DNA of 64,000 nt from Puccinellia tenuiflora. Its lineage: Eukaryota; Streptophyta; Magnoliopsida; Poales; Poaceae. Below the pieces are notes generated by a model. It did no database searches. It had not been told where the DNA came from and worked only from the letters and a program-made list of their open reading frames with translations. How positions within the stretch are numbered: position 1 is the first letter of the stretch; every line of letters starts with the position of its first letter. A program made the translations under genes and the position numbers. Shown piece after piece: positions 19,699 to 31,984 of the stretch. Where the stretch lies: positions 1,395,792 through 1,459,791 of the forward strand of contig QRDG01000415.1 in assembly GCA_012064385.1 (NCBI GenBank), given 5' to 3'.

Positions 19699-20570
19699 TT
19701 ATGCAGTTTGCCACACGCTCGGGTGGAATTTCTTCAAGTACTTCCCATTGATAGCTCGGGGCAGCATGTTGCCTTCCAACGTTTCCACCAGATATGAGTT
19801 GCCGGGTACAATCCTTACGACTCGGAGTGGCCCTTCCCAACTTGGTGACCATTTGCCGAATCTTCGGCTTTTTGAACCGATGGGCAATATAACTTTCCAG
19901 ACCAAGTCGCAATCTGAAAATCCTTGATCCGGACTCTCTTGTTGTAAACTTTTGCTACCCGCAACTTCTCCTTCTCAATGTCCTTCAGAGCCTTGATACG
20001 TTTGTCAGCTACCTCGTCTATGTTGTCCATCATCAAATTGTGATAATCCTCAGCCGACAAATCATTTTGCTTAGCGAACCTCAAAGCAACCAGATTTACT
20101 TCTACCGGTAAAACGGCTTCTTGTCCATAAACTAACTCGAAGGGAGTTACCTTGATTGCACCATGCTTTGAGATCCGGTGAGCCCACAATGCCTCGGACA
20201 ATACCTCATGCCACCTCCTCGGGTAGTCCTGTACTTTCTTCTTAATCAACTTGATCAGAATTTTGTTGCTTGACTCGGCTTGTCCATTGGCTTGAGTGTA
20301 ATATGGATATGAACTGAGCATCTTGATCCCGAGTGATTCGGCAAACTGCTTCACCTCTTTAGCCATGAAGGAGGTACCTTGATCTGTAGTGAGAGTTTGC
20401 GGGATAACGAATCTATGAACAATATGCTCCGTGATAAATTGAATTACCTCTTTGTGGGTCATATTCCGGAGGGATACTGCTTCGGACCACTTGGTGAAAT
20501 AATCAGTAGCAACCAACACAAACCGATGCCCTTTGGATGATGCCGAGTTAATCATACCAATAAAATCCAA
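19699..20570 (-). pseudogene. pol: Integrase core and C-terminus (element D)
   Basis: The 251-codon open frame 19,815-20,570 holds the catalytic core: LDFIGMINSASSKGH (first Asp), TLTTDQGTSF (second Asp) and ANGQAESSNK (Glu), so the D,D,E triad is intact. FELVYGQEAVLPVEVN follows, as in other plant gypsy integrases. The last part, with KWSPSWEGPLRVVRI, lies in another frame (19,699-19,905), so a frameshift near 19,900 breaks the C-terminus. The integrase would join element DNA to the host chromosome in the nucleus. Confidence 0.9.
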
Positions 20571-21155
20571 TGCCCATCCTCGAAAAGGCCACAGCTTTAT
20601 TACCGGGTTAAAAAGTGAAGCCGGTATTAACTGAATATCTCCAAATTTCTAGCACGCTTCGCATCATTTGTAGTATCGGAAGCAGTCATTGATCATCGTC
20701 GGCCAATAGAATCCGGCCCGTCTGAGCATCCACTTCATTTTGTGAGCCGACTGATGTGTCCCGCATAAACCATCATGAACTTCTCCCATGGCAACCCGAG
20801 ATTGATCTTCATCCAGACATTTAAGAAGAAGACCATCAGTTGTTCGCCGATATAACTTGTCATCTATCAAAGTATACTTAAAAGCAAGCCGCCGAACAGC
20901 CCTATCTGTTTTCTGACTCGGATTCTTTAGATAATAAACAATAGGTGTCCTCCAATCAGCTAACCGGGTTCCACCAGAATCCTCCAGAGCCAAATTTGAT
21001 AACCCAGCTTTCCCTCCATTGTCCGAGTTAGATGAACCGGTTTTTCCTCCAGCTTCCGAGTCGTTGACAACAGCTAGCATCGGCTTCTTTGCTGTGAAAA
21101 ATACTCCTCTACTGACATGATAGCCTGATGCCTGCTGTGCCAACTCGTTGGCGAG
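20571..21155 (-). pseudogene. pol: Integrase zinc-binding domain and upstream linker (element D)
   Basis: The frame 20,664-21,143 ends with VHDGLCGTHQSAHK and FYWPTMINDCFRYYK, the HH part of the HHCC domain. CEAC follows in the same frame after a TGA, and a TAG comes next. The N-terminal part is a low-complexity linker after the second RNase H. The stop at the 5' side reads RQDN-stop-LANELAQQA, where relatives commonly have Trp (TGG to TAG). Confidence 0.85.
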
Positions 21156-22037
21156 CTAGTTGTCCTGCCTAGAAACATGAGATATAGAAAAATAATCCAA
21201 AGTTGATATGATATCCAGGCACCTGTCGAGATATGTGTTGAGTGATCCACTGTTGCATTGGAAGATCTTGGCCACTTGCTGTACGATAAGCAGTGAATCG
21301 CCATATGCTTCGACATGAGTCACCCCTGCATCCTTTAAAATTTCCAATCCGAATAGAAGAGCTTCGTATTCGGCTTCATTGTTAGTGCAAAAATAATCGA
21401 GACGACAAGAGGCTTCAAAGATAGTACCGTGGGGTGAAATATACACAATGCCGACCCCTTGTCCACTACTGCAAACTGAGCCATCGAAATAAAGTTTCCT
21501 CAGTACAGCCAACACAACATGTAAGTCGGCTTCTTGCTCTAGGTCAATCCGATGTTCAACAATGAAATCAGCTACAACCTGGCCTTTCACAGATTTGAGA
21601 GATTCATAAGCCAAATCATACTTGATTAACCCATACGCCCATTTGCTGATTCGTCCACTGAGAATCGGCCTATGTATCATGTGTTTGATGACATCGGTTT
21701 GACTAAAAACTTTGCACTCACTAGATAAAATATAATGGCGCAACTTGGTGCAAGCAAAATAAAGAGACAAGCACAACCTTTCCACAAAGCTGTACCTTCA
21801 CTCGGCATCTAGCAGTCGCCGACTCAGGTATGTGATGACGTACTCCTGTCCTTCGGCCTCTTGAGTCAAAGCTGCTCCAATCACATTTTCCTCGGCAGCA
21901 ATGTAAAGCCGGAACAGCAGACCACGACTCGGTTTCCTCAGAACCGGAGGTTTAGACAAGCAAGCTTTTATTCTATCAAATGCCTCTTGCTGCTTTGCCC
22001 CCCAGGTGAACCCGTCATCATTTTTGAGCCAAAGTAT
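21156..22037 (-). pseudogene. pol: Degenerate RNase H and second (archaeal-type) RNase H (element D)
   Basis: The first RNase H begins near 21,950 (RLYIAAEENVIGAAL, catalytic Asp absent) and has a stop near 21,795. The open frame 21,156-21,785 continues with LRHYILSSECKVFSQTD and then the second RNase H: LYFDGSVCSSGQG, NNEAEYEALLFGLEI and EAYGDSLLIVQQ, with Asp, Glu and Asp in place. Two RNase H copies in this order are diagnostic for the Tat lineage. Confidence 0.88.
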
Positions 22038-23117
22038 CTATGTGAACGCATCAACTTTCCCAGATAAGTTAGTAATAAATCTTCTCAAATAATTTACCTT
22101 GCCTAGGAATTTCTGCATGTCCTTTTTACAACTCGGCGCCTGCACTTTCTGGATAGCTTCAATCTTCGCCGGATCAACTTCTATGCCAGATTCATGTATG
22201 ATAAAACCGAGAAACCTCCCAGCCGACACGCCAAAAGCACACTTCAACGGATTCATCTTGAGCCCATACTTCCTCATCCTTTCAAACGCGAGTCGTAAGT
22301 CGGCCAAATGATTTAACTCGCTGTCCGATTTAACAACCACGTCGTCAATGTACACTTCCAGTATGACCCCAAGAAGATCGTGAAATATCAAGTTCATCGC
22401 TCTCTGATATGTGGCTCCGGCATTTTTCAACCCAAAGGTCATTACCGTCCACTCGAATAAACCAACGAACCCGGGGCAGCGAAAAGCTGTCTTGGCCGAG
22501 TCTTCTTCGGCCATGAATATTTGATTATACCCCGCGTTTCCGTCCAGAAAGATGATGACTCGGTGTCCCGAGGCGTCATTGATAAGCATGTCGGCTATTG
22601 GCATAGGATATTCATCTTTGGGCGTAGCTCGGTTTAAATCTCGAAAGTCTATGCATGCTCTGATCTTACCGGATCCTTTCTTCTCAACCGGCACAATATT
22701 GGAAACCCATTTGGCATACTTGCAAGGCCGAATAAAATTGGCTTTTAGAAGCCGGCCAATCGCTTCTTTGATTCGGTCATATATTGCCGGGTTGAATTTA
22801 GGAGCCGGTTGCTTATATGGCCTGAAATCGGCCTTTATCAGTAACCGATGCTCAACGAGCTCTCGGCTTAACCCGGGCATCTCGTGGTACTCCCAAGCAA
22901 AGCAATCCACGTATTCCTTTACTAGCACGATTAACTCAGATTTATAATCGGCTTCTAAATTCCGGCTTACAAATGTCGGCTTGGGAACAGTGCCATCCCT
23001 AATATCTACTTCTTCGAGCGGGTCGGCCGACGTAAAACCTTGTCCCAACTTATCCATATCGTCTGGTTCTTCAATTGCTTCACACATACCGTTCCTCTCT
23101 GCCCGATACTTGTCCAA
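22038..23117 (-). pseudogene. pol: Reverse transcriptase (element D)
   Basis: This open frame of 359 codons contains all RT blocks: YAKWVSNIVPVEKKGSGK, ACIDFRDLNRATPKDEYP, FLDGNAGYNQIFM, TFGLKNAGATYQRAMN, catalytic YIDD (LEVYIDDVVVKS) and FLGFIIHESGIEVDP. It ends at a stop in FTNLSGKVDAFT, where RT would run into RNase H. The upstream stop at 23,154 separates it from the protease. The catalytic core itself looks intact. Confidence 0.9.
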
Positions 23118-23153
23118 ACGCTTCTACAACCACTCATTATTGTTGGGATCCAT

Positions 23154-25433
23154 TTATTTGAGCCGTAGCCGATTGCTTACAACCGGCTTTAAGGATACTA
23201 GCATGAATCCGTCTCTGGTAGCACTCAGGAAATCGAACTCGGATAAATCACGCCCCGAGAGACATGCAGCATTTGAGTGTTGCCAATCAACAGTGGACTC
23301 GGCTAAAGCAATACATGCCGAGTTATCAGCATGAACGACTTCAATCTCGTCATCGATCCATTGTACAAGTTGCTGGTGCATGGTAGATGGCACACACTGA
23401 TTCGCATGAAGCCAATCTCGTCCGAGTAACACGTTGTAATTCCCTTGCACCTCAGCAACGAAGAACGCAGTAGCCAGAGTCTTGCTTCCCACTGTGAGCT
23501 CCAGACTAATAACTCCTTTGGCTTCTACTCCTTCTCCTCCTTCGAACCCATTCAATACCATGTTCGTCTTCATGAGATCATCATCATCCAATTGTAATTT
23601 CTTGAAGACAGAATACGGCATTAAGTTTACCACAGCTCCTCCATCAACCATCATCCTGGTTACCGGCTTCCCGTTGATATGCCCTCTGACATACAAAGGT
23701 TTAAGATGCTTAACCGGTCCCTCAGGTTTCTCGAAGATAGCATTCTTGGGCTCGAAGTTAATCTGTGCTACCACGGCTTCTTCTTCTACAGCACGAAATT
23801 CAGCAGGCAAATAATATACCATGTTAATATCCATACCAACCCAAGTTGGCGTGCTCTCGTAGTCCAGTAGCTCTTCATCTGGTGGAGTCTCTGAGTCATT
23901 CATCGCCAACTCCGAGTTTCCTTCCGGCTCCTCGCCCATCGAATCATCTGCCGAGTCTCCATTGGCCGACTCGGTATCCGACTCGTCTGATGTCGGCTTG
24001 TCCTTTGCTTCCAAATCTGCTGCTTCCACTTCATCCGCCCATGATGAATAAGTAATGGTCGATACAGAAACCGGCCCTGTCTCGCTGTTCACAGCAGAAC
24101 TAGGTGTAATCATCAAAGGAATCATCGGAGGATTCGGCTTTGGTACCCACAGTTGAGCCGACACCATTGGTCTTTCAGTGTTGAACTTGGAATCTCTGGC
24201 CTGCTCGGCCTCCTTTTCTGCCTTCTCTCGGTTCCTTGCCCTTTGCAGTTTGCGCTTCTGTGTCTTCGTTATACCCGGTGGGCACCACTTTGGCTGGGTG
24301 TATTTTGGATCCCGAGGTTTAGCTACCTCAGTTCGGCTGGATCCGGCTTCATGGTCACTGGATGTCGCTTTAGGAACGATAGCAAGTATCGGCTTATCAT
24401 TTGCTGGTTCTGTAACCGGGTCCTTCAGTTTCAGCATGTGCGTCCCAATGACCAATGAATTGTCCGGGATCAACCTCCTCTCTATGTCGGCTGCCTTGGC
24501 TCCTTGCTCCTTGACTCGCCAATAAGAGGAATCACCCGGATACACGAGTCGGCTTTGCATAGTTTGTCGGGTTACTTGACGCTTGGACTCCCCAGCCGAC
24601 TCTTGATGCCTGTAATTTCTCTTGGTAGATGGTGACCTCGGTCGCTTCCCATGTTGCCGGGTTACCTTAGACCCGGCCTGGCGCACATATTTGTTCAGCA
24701 ACATATCAAAAGTCGGCTTGATTTTCCTTGGCTTGTATTCAACCTGATTTGTCTTCCATTTGCCGACTTCCAGGTTCTTGGGCTTCATGAACCGAGGTTG
24801 CCCCTCGAGTTCCGGATTCTGGATTCCGGATTCTCTCTCTCGTGGTTGTTGCCCCCCGAGTGTGGAGTTCTTGACCGTAATCTTGATAACCTCCTGTCCC
24901 CCGGGTTGCTGGGTCAATGTGATCTCTCTCCTTGCTTCCTTGACACCCGCTTCTCTCCGAGGCTCTCCAATAACCACGTTAGATTTGTTAGCGCCTTCGG
25001 CCGCTTCTGGCCGAAAAAGAGCTTTCTTTCCTTCAAGACCTAGCATGTTCATCGGAAACGGCTGTGTATCAATGGCCATGCCAGCAAAGCTTAATCGTCC
25101 ATCATTGAGGGCCGATTGAATCTGTCGATGAAAGACATTGCAATCGTTAGTAGCATGAGAGAAAGAATTGTGATACTTGCAATAAGCGCGTCGCCTTAAT
25201 TCATCAGGAGACGGCATAACATGGTTGACTCGGATCACTTTATCCTTTAACAAGGCATCAAATATTCTATCACATTTGCCTACATCAAAGCTACACTTTA
25301 CCTCATCATCCCGGTTCTTACGAACGGGCTTTAGGTCATCACACGTATAAGGTTTGGCCTTACTCGGCCAAACAAACTCGTCTACGTAAACATCGGCTTC
25401 ATCAACGGAGTTGGCATCATATTCGACAGCATT
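23154..25433 (-). pseudogene. gag-pol: gag C-terminus and protease (element D)
   Basis: The frame enters from the LTR of E; residues before LNAVEYDANS belong to E. It contains a Tat-type knuckle-like motif (RAYCKYHNSFSHATNDC, about 25,180), a long charged linker rich in Lys, Arg and Glu, an acidic stretch (DESDTESANGDSADD) and the protease. The protease active site is RMMVDGGAVVNLMPYS (about 23,620-23,660) with DGG intact, followed by VLLGRDWL. It ends with a stop at 23,154. The gag N-terminus lies at 35,483-36,801 beyond E. Confidence 0.85.
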
Positions 25434-25438
25434 AAGCC
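25434..25438. repeat. Left target-site duplication AAGCC of element E
   Basis: AAGCC precedes the E LTR here and follows the other LTR at 35,483-35,487. Confidence 0.93.
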
Positions 25439-28400
25439 TGTAGCACCCTCGCTTAGAAAAGCAAGAACACATCGTGAAATATGCTATTCCCTGGATCGAG
25501 TATGGATAGCAATTCACAAATAGATGTAATACCATGCATCAATGTCAAATAATTATTACATCGCGAGATCCATAAATAAAATATTCTTTACAAATTGCAT
25601 AGCCAAAGGCTAGCTTCAATGCAAAGTTTGGCAGCGGAAACATAAGTAGCACAGAGAGCTTCATCATCTTCATGTGCCACTGGCATACATGTTGGTTGCA
25701 AGCTCGAAAGGTAGACGTCCTCACGCGTCATCGTAATAACCTGCAACATTAACGTTGCAGCCCAGGGAATTTGGGTCAATACCTTGTGACAGGCCGGCAA
25801 GCGATACTTTGGTGGAATATAAAATGGCAAGACTAATACTACATGCTTATTTGGCTGGTGGAGTTCAAGGCTATTGCGTAAAGCAAACTTTGTCCTACTT
25901 TTCATAAAACATTTTCTTTCTCAAAAAGAATATGAGACTCACCCATGGAACGCATCCAAGGTCTCATATACCCGTGTTCACCCATCAAATTTTATTATGA
26001 AATTGGAATGAGGAGATTTTCCATCGACATCCTTGTCCAGCTGCTCAGAATTGTCCGTAACCGAGGACACGGCTATGATCATAGTTTTACACTCTCGAGA
26101 GGTTGTGACACTTTCACCACGAGACTTCATCAACCCATTCTGTCCTTGACCTTCTTGAAGTGAAAAGGAAAGGTGAAGATGAAGACGAGACCTTTGGGAA
26201 ACAGTCCCCTGTTCCTCTGGGCAGACCCATACCAGGGGTTCATCAGCTGAAATCTGCCGGAATCAGGTTCCTAGAACTTACTTAGTCAAGGCAGAGCCAT
26301 AATACCAAGTGGCTGCACTGGAAGCAATCTAAACTTGGAGTGACTTAAATCTCTTTGTTCCTGGGTGGCCGTTCACAAGTGCACGTACTCAGTTAAAACC
26401 ATGGAAATGGCCCTGAGCAGCCACTCAACTTTGACCACCAATAGAGCAAAACCAATTGCCACCCAGGTAGTTCATTAACTTAGTAGAGTTTTTATCCTTT
26501 CATACTACAATAAAACATTTCAGCATTGCAGTTCTAACTTCTACCAAGTGAATGGGTTCCTAAATCAACAGGAATAAAGGGTGATATACTAAACAGGTCT
26601 GCATAGCAATATAGTAGTACACCTATCATGTATACTACTGAAATAGTCTATAATGCATATATAATAAAATAGTAGGTCTTTCATGAAAGGGTGTATGCAC
26701 TTGCCTTTTGGAACTTGTCGTTGCTCACACACTCTTCTCAAAGTAACTCGTAGCACTCCGTTCAATCTATACAATACAAACATATGGCAATAAGCAACAA
26801 TACAACAATCAAAAGAACAAACATAACAACAAACATAGATAGAAATAAACATAACTAGGTTGGTGGTCTAAGTTCAATACATGATCCCATATGCAAAAAG
26901 AATCAATGCATTAGGTTTCGGGTTTGCCATTTGGGTCAGGGGTTGGTCTGAAATCAAATTTGAATATTCCAAATTGAATAGGTTGAAGGGTTGTTTCAAA
27001 GGTTCTAGGATTTGGTCTTGAACAAGATGATCACACAAAGGATGGTCAAAAGAGTTTTAAAACATTTTGAAACTATAGTTTGCAAAACATTAACATTTAA
27101 ATGGCCTTTGGCACACTTTCAATGTTTATGTTTCAAAAAGTGGTAGCTAGGTATGGCTTTGGTCTCTCTGGACAAGGACAACTATTTGAGGAAGTTTTCT
27201 AAAAGAAAAAAAATTAAAAGGATTTATAGAAATTAAACTATATCAGAAATACTCCAAATTGAGTTTCTGATTTTGAAATCATTTTAAAATTACCAAAAAT
27301 TAATTATAACAGTGGGACCATGTCATGCATGTTCCAAGGTTTCCAGAAATATTTTATTTGCAAAAATTGGACTTATAGATTTAAAACTATGCCAAATTTA
27401 CTCAAATGACTCATTTGAAATTTGAATAAATTTGGATTTGTTACACTGAAAACTAACAGTGCCAAAAGATTCTACAAGTCCAGAGCTTTTCAAAAAGATA
27501 AAGTTTGCTAAATTTGGCCAAATGGTTTAAAAGATATGAAGGTTTGAAGGTATAGGGTCTTTTCTGCAAAAAGGCCATTTAAATCAATTTGGGAAAAATC
27601 CCAGAAAAGGCTTGGCTCGGCTGGGCTCGGCTTCGGCTCAGGCTTAAGCCGCGGCTTGGCTCGGCTCGGCTCGATCTAATCCCGGCCGTTCGATCTAGAT
27701 CCTATGGTCTAGGTTCTAGGGTTTCTATACCGGCGGCGCGGTGGTCGTCGGAGACGGAGTGGACGGCGACCGGCGGCTTGGACGCTGATGAGCTCGACGC
27801 TCCGGTGGTGCTCCGGACCTCGGGAGGGGACGACGGCATGCGGCGAGGCACGGCGGAGAGGATGGCAAGGTCGGAGAGCTCGGGGGTGTCCTGGAATGGC
27901 GACGGGAGGCGACCGGAGGTGCGGCGGCGGACGGCGCGTTCGGGTCGACGACGAATCCGTTGATTTGGCTGCGGGAAAAATCAACCAAGGACATGAGGAG
28001 CTGCGCAAGAACAAGGCGAGAAGAAAGGGCATGGTTGCGGGCTCGGGGGCTTGCTTACCACGCCGGAATCGAGGAGGAACGGCGGTGGCCGTGAAGAACT
28101 CCGGCGAGCTAAATCTTTGCACTGGCGGCGCGATTCGGAGGGGGAGCAGAGGGCAAGGAGAGAGGAGAGAGTGGGCTTCAAGGGGCGTGCTCGGGGAGGC
28201 CAGGGGTGCCTTCAATCGGCCGCAATCAAGATGGGAGAGGATCGGGAGAAACGGCCGTGGAGGAGCTTGAAGGCGATGACGTCATGCTGACGTCATCAAA
28301 ATTTATTTTTTTATTTATTTTTCTGTTTTCTTTTATCATTTTTGATTCAGGCCTCCAAATCAAGTAAAATAAATTTGTAAAAATTTGTAAAATTCCAAAT

Positions 28401-28936
28401 AGTCAAAATAGACATTTAGGAACTATTTTTGGTGAAAACAAAATTACCAAAATACCCTTTTGGTCAAATTTGCCTTATATGGCTATTTGGGAAATTTCCA
28501 AATTTAGGTTTATAAATATCCCAAAATATTTAATTAGAAACCAGAGGATAATATGAGTAATATCATTCAAAATGATAACTCATTTTCATATTAAAATAAT
28601 TTAAGATAAAACATTTTTATAAAACAAAGCTTGGAAAAGTATTTAAATTATTTCCACAAAAGAAATAGGGTTTATAATATCCCCATATTATTTGTTTTAA
28701 AACAATAAACCAAAGGGGGAAATACTATTTGAAAACCCCACTTAAATATTTTATTTCCAAGACTTTAAAGTTAGATTGTAAAATAAGGGAATATTTAATT
28801 TTAAAAAAAAACTTTGAAGATGTCAAAACAATCTTCTATAAAAGCTTTTCTTGATTTTTGGAGACTTTATTTAATTATTAATAAAAGTTTTAAATTTTTG
28901 TGATTTTTAAAACATTCCAAAATTTGGGATGTTACA
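25439..28936 (-). repeat. Left (3') LTR of element E, 3,498 bp
   Basis: It runs from TGTAGCACCCTCGC to GGGATGTTACA in the plus reading. A GC-rich island with GGCTCGGCT repeats and a TAGGGTTT start lies at about 27,605-28,290 within otherwise AT-rich sequence. Small ORFs here appear identically in the other LTR and are not genes. Confidence 0.93.
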
Positions 28937-29971
28937 AACCTACCACCCTTAAAAGGAATCTCGTCCCCGAGATTCGGAGAGGCTAGAAAGAAAGATGGGT
29001 TCGGATCTCAGGGTTTTAGACAACTGGGTGGGCTACCACCCTTAAAAGAAACTTTTGTAGGCAGTCTTGAACTCTTTCCTTCGGGCTAGGGTCCATCGGG
29101 TTAGTCTTTAGGTCTCACTGGGGTCAACTATATCTTACACTCATGAAGTGCTCCAACTCCAATAGGTGGGTGTCTCTTTAGATAACTTCGGATACCATTC
29201 TCTTAAATATGGATTGACATATTATGTCCTCACTCATGTGATGTCTTCGGCAATTTTCCTCTTCTCTAGGTTAACATCTTTCCGTGCAAGAAAAACGTCA
29301 ATTCTAACGATACTCTCATGGTAGGTCAAGTCCTTCATTGCAGTATCTCTTCTTCATGAAAGCTGTGGTTTAACCTCACCGTATATATTACGCGTTGGCA
29401 ACACTTGCCTCACATAGGGTTAAAATATACTATCCTCCTAAGGATCAGGCTTATCAACGTCGTCTCGCTTATAGGTTTGTCACTCAGATTACCATTCCTC
29501 ATACAAAGCGAATGAAATGAGTAGTCGTCATGGTAGCTACTCCACATCGCACTCATATCATTACCTTGTACTTGGTTTGGAGAATCTCGTAAGCTAACAC
29601 TTGGTCGATCTCACATGTCTAACAGAATGTTTCCAGTCTGTAAGACAACCTGAACTAAACTATCGATCCTTCAAACTATTGGGTTACGGAATTTACTACA
29701 CGCGCTAGCTCACAAGCTATAGCTTCTTTGGTGATCCCTCTCCCTGGGGAAACATGCTTTCCATGTCGTCTTTGCTTGTCCATATCAGTGTCATGTCTTC
29801 ATCCCTGAGATGATGAGCAGGCTTCACAACAATAGTAATTGCTTTGTCTAAGTTTTGGCATAAGATATTCGATACAAGTTTCACTCATCCCCACAAATTG
29901 TGGTTATTACATCGACATTACACCACTCTTTCATCATAGTGCTTATTTCCTCATACATAATCTAATGAAAA
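28937..29971 (-). other. 3' non-coding region, hairpin and polypurine tract of element E
   Basis: The polypurine tract is TTTTAAGGGTGGTAGGTT on the minus strand (28,937-28,954). GAATCTCG (28,956-28,963) and CGAGATTC (28,968-28,975) form a perfect 8 bp stem with a 4 nt loop beside it. CTACCACCCTTAAAAG is repeated exactly at 28,940-28,955 and 29,033-29,048, giving a second polypurine-like tract. The remaining 0.9 kb has no coding signal that I can see. Confidence 0.75.
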
Positions 29972-31348
29972 TTAGTCGAGCAAGGCATTCACACGACGTC
30001 TCTTCCGACTTGGGCAATCATCAGTGAAGTGTCCTGTCTCTCTGCAGCGGTGGCAAAATACTGTTGTCATATCTCGGGGATCTTCTGGGCATTCTCTTTC
30101 ATAATGACCCATTTTCTTGCAATTAAAACATTTCACATAGTTTTTGTCTTCCAACGGACATTTATTCGCATAATGACCCTTGTCCTTGCACTTGTAACAT
30201 GTCACCTGACTGATGTCCCTGTTAGTCTCATGGTTGTGGCACTGCTGGCCATTTCCATTGTTGTGACCATTTTGTACATTTCCTTTGACTCCTCCATTGC
30301 TTGCTTTGAATCCACCACTACGGTTTATACCGTGATGATGGTGGTCGTCATTAGTTCTGTGATGGTTCACAAGTCCCTTCTTGAGGGAATTTAGCTTACT
30401 CTCTTCTTCAGTCTTCCATTCGAGGCAGTCGCTAGAATAGTGTCCCATCTTCTTACACTTATAACACTGTATGTGACTCAGGTCCTTCTTCTTCTTCTTT
30501 GGCCTTTCTCTAGAGAACATGTCTTTGTAATCTTCCTCATCATAATCCACCTCAACGGTTGGGAACCTTGTTGTCCGTTTAAAGGGGCAATCTCGAGAAA
30601 TATGACCTTCCTCTTCACATGAATAACAACACTTGGTGGTGACCTTAGATGAGTTAGGATGAGTACTGATTTTGGCTTCTTCCTCCATCTTGTCATGAAT
30701 AACAAGTCCCTTCTCATACTGTTTTGGCTTGATCCCATCACCAACCTCCTTCTCTGGGCAGTCATTTGCAAAATGGCCCGCCTCACTGCAATTGAAGCAC
30801 ACCACTTGGTTTCTATCTCGCTTACTTTTCCCTTTCTGATCTTGTTCTTCTAAAGTCTTCTGGAGAATTTGGTGCATTCCACCTTTGACTTGTTGACTGA
30901 CTTCTTGCACCATGGGATAGAGCTGGCATTGAGCCGGAATGTGATTTGTCCCTTCACACAAAAAGCAGGTAACCTCGGTTATGGGATATCCTTCATCAGG
31001 ATAGTTTGCCTCACAATGGGGCCACTCATCATGACATTCTTTGGATGAATGACCTATCACTCCACAGATTTTGCAGGCTCTAGGTCTTGCCATCATATTC
31101 TCCTTGATTTCAATGCCAGCATTAACCTGTGGTAACTGGTTACTGTTGCTCATCATCAGCTGCACCAATTGAGTTTGGTTGTCTAACCATTGTTGAAAAA
31201 CTGTGGTTAACTCCTTATTGGGGTTGCTGGCTTGACTTTCATTCATCACTTGAGTCATCTGAGTCTGGGCTGCTACTAGCAACTGAACTGCATAGGGCAC
31301 CTTGAGGTGGCTATCTTTTTCATCATGGTTGGTATGTGGGTGAAACAT
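29972..31348 (-). CDS. Poly-CCHC zinc-knuckle protein (eight knuckles) of element E
   Basis: This intact ORF of 458 residues is the only gene of E. Eight perfect CX2CX4HX4C knuckles are at residues 92-105, 128-141, 184-197, 241-254, 295-308, 384-397, 407-420 and 432-445. The N-terminus (about 20-75) is rich in Gln and Asn and could form a coil. Charged linkers (KKKKKDL near 284-290, a His run near 335) and a basic end (SRKRRRVNALLD) follow. No capsid, protease or polymerase domain is visible. CCHC knuckles bind single-stranded RNA or DNA; several in a row occur in cellular CNBP/Gis2-like proteins, while retrotransposon gag usually has one or two. The ATG at 31,348 sits at the position of the gag ATG in relative F (38,755). 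Binding of element RNA is a plausible role but inferred; a captured host gene is an alternative. Confidence 0.85.
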   Translation of the reverse strand: MFHPHTNHDEKDSHLKVPYAVQLLVAAQTQMTQVMNESQASNPNKELTTVFQQWLDNQTQLVQLMMSNSNQLPQVNAGIEIKENMMARPRACKICGVIGHSSKECHDEWPHCEANYPDEGYPITEVTCFLCEGTNHIPAQCQLYPMVQEVSQQVKGGMHQILQKTLEEQDQKGKSKRDRNQVVCFNCSEAGHFANDCPEKEVGDGIKPKQYEKGLVIHDKMEEEAKISTHPNSSKVTTKCCYSCEEEGHISRDCPFKRTTRFPTVEVDYDEEDYKDMFSRERPKKKKKDLSHIQCYKCKKMGHYSSDCLEWKTEEESKLNSLKKGLVNHHRTNDDHHHHGINRSGGFKASNGGVKGNVQNGHNNGNGQQCHNHETNRDISQVTCYKCKDKGHYANKCPLEDKNYVKCFNCKKMGHYERECPEDPRDMTTVFCHRCRETGHFTDDCPSRKRRRVNALLD

Positions 31349-31984
31349 CTGGTTTGGTTTAACAGGGATGAGTAGAGGTAGAAGAAAATCTAAAAGAAGT
31401 TCTACTCAAACACAGTAGATCAAGGCAAATCATCTTACAAAGAACATCTAGCAAGCATCAAACAACAGTAAAAGAACCAATAAAAACAACTCCTCCTACT
31501 TAATTTTCGAAATTATAGTTTGGATAACAAACAAACACAACAAGGTTTTTCAAAATAGACACGATAGTACTGTCATACCACAATTTGGTAAGTCAATACA
31601 ATATCACGATAACGTTATTCTAATAAAATGGTGGTCTAGTCTATCTCTTCCTTCAGTGCTTCAACATTCTCTTCTATTTCTTTGAGTTCGTCGAGGTACT
31701 TCTGGGTGTTGTGAAGTCAAAATTTGAAGTCTTCGATCAAGGCGCTTGATGGCTTCCCATAATTGTCATGTTGATCTTCAACGTCTTCGGAAACATTTGT
31801 GAGTTATGGTCATCTATAAATAAGATAAGATAACTTAGAAAGCAATTAGTTGAGAAGGTTACAAGAAGATATTAGGGAAGATTTGGACAAGAAGAAAATA
31901 ACTTTTGTTCCTGTGGTCATTCTTATTTCTAATCCAAACCTAAGGTTTTCGAGCCTACAGGCAACATTACGCTCTGATACCATC
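31349..31984 (-). other. Leader of element E with primer binding site
   Basis: This 636 bp leader is closely similar to the F leader (38,756-39,389), up to the ATG. The primer site TGGTATCAGAGC (minus strand, 31,971-31,982) matches the 3' end of initiator-Met tRNA and lies two bases from the LTR. No ORF is convincing here. Confidence 0.85.

Noticed and set aside
27589..28290. Apparent genes in the GC-rich part of the E LTR (and 34,135-34,836)
   Set aside because: They occur identically in both LTRs, overlap on both strands and lack domains. They are LTR sequence.
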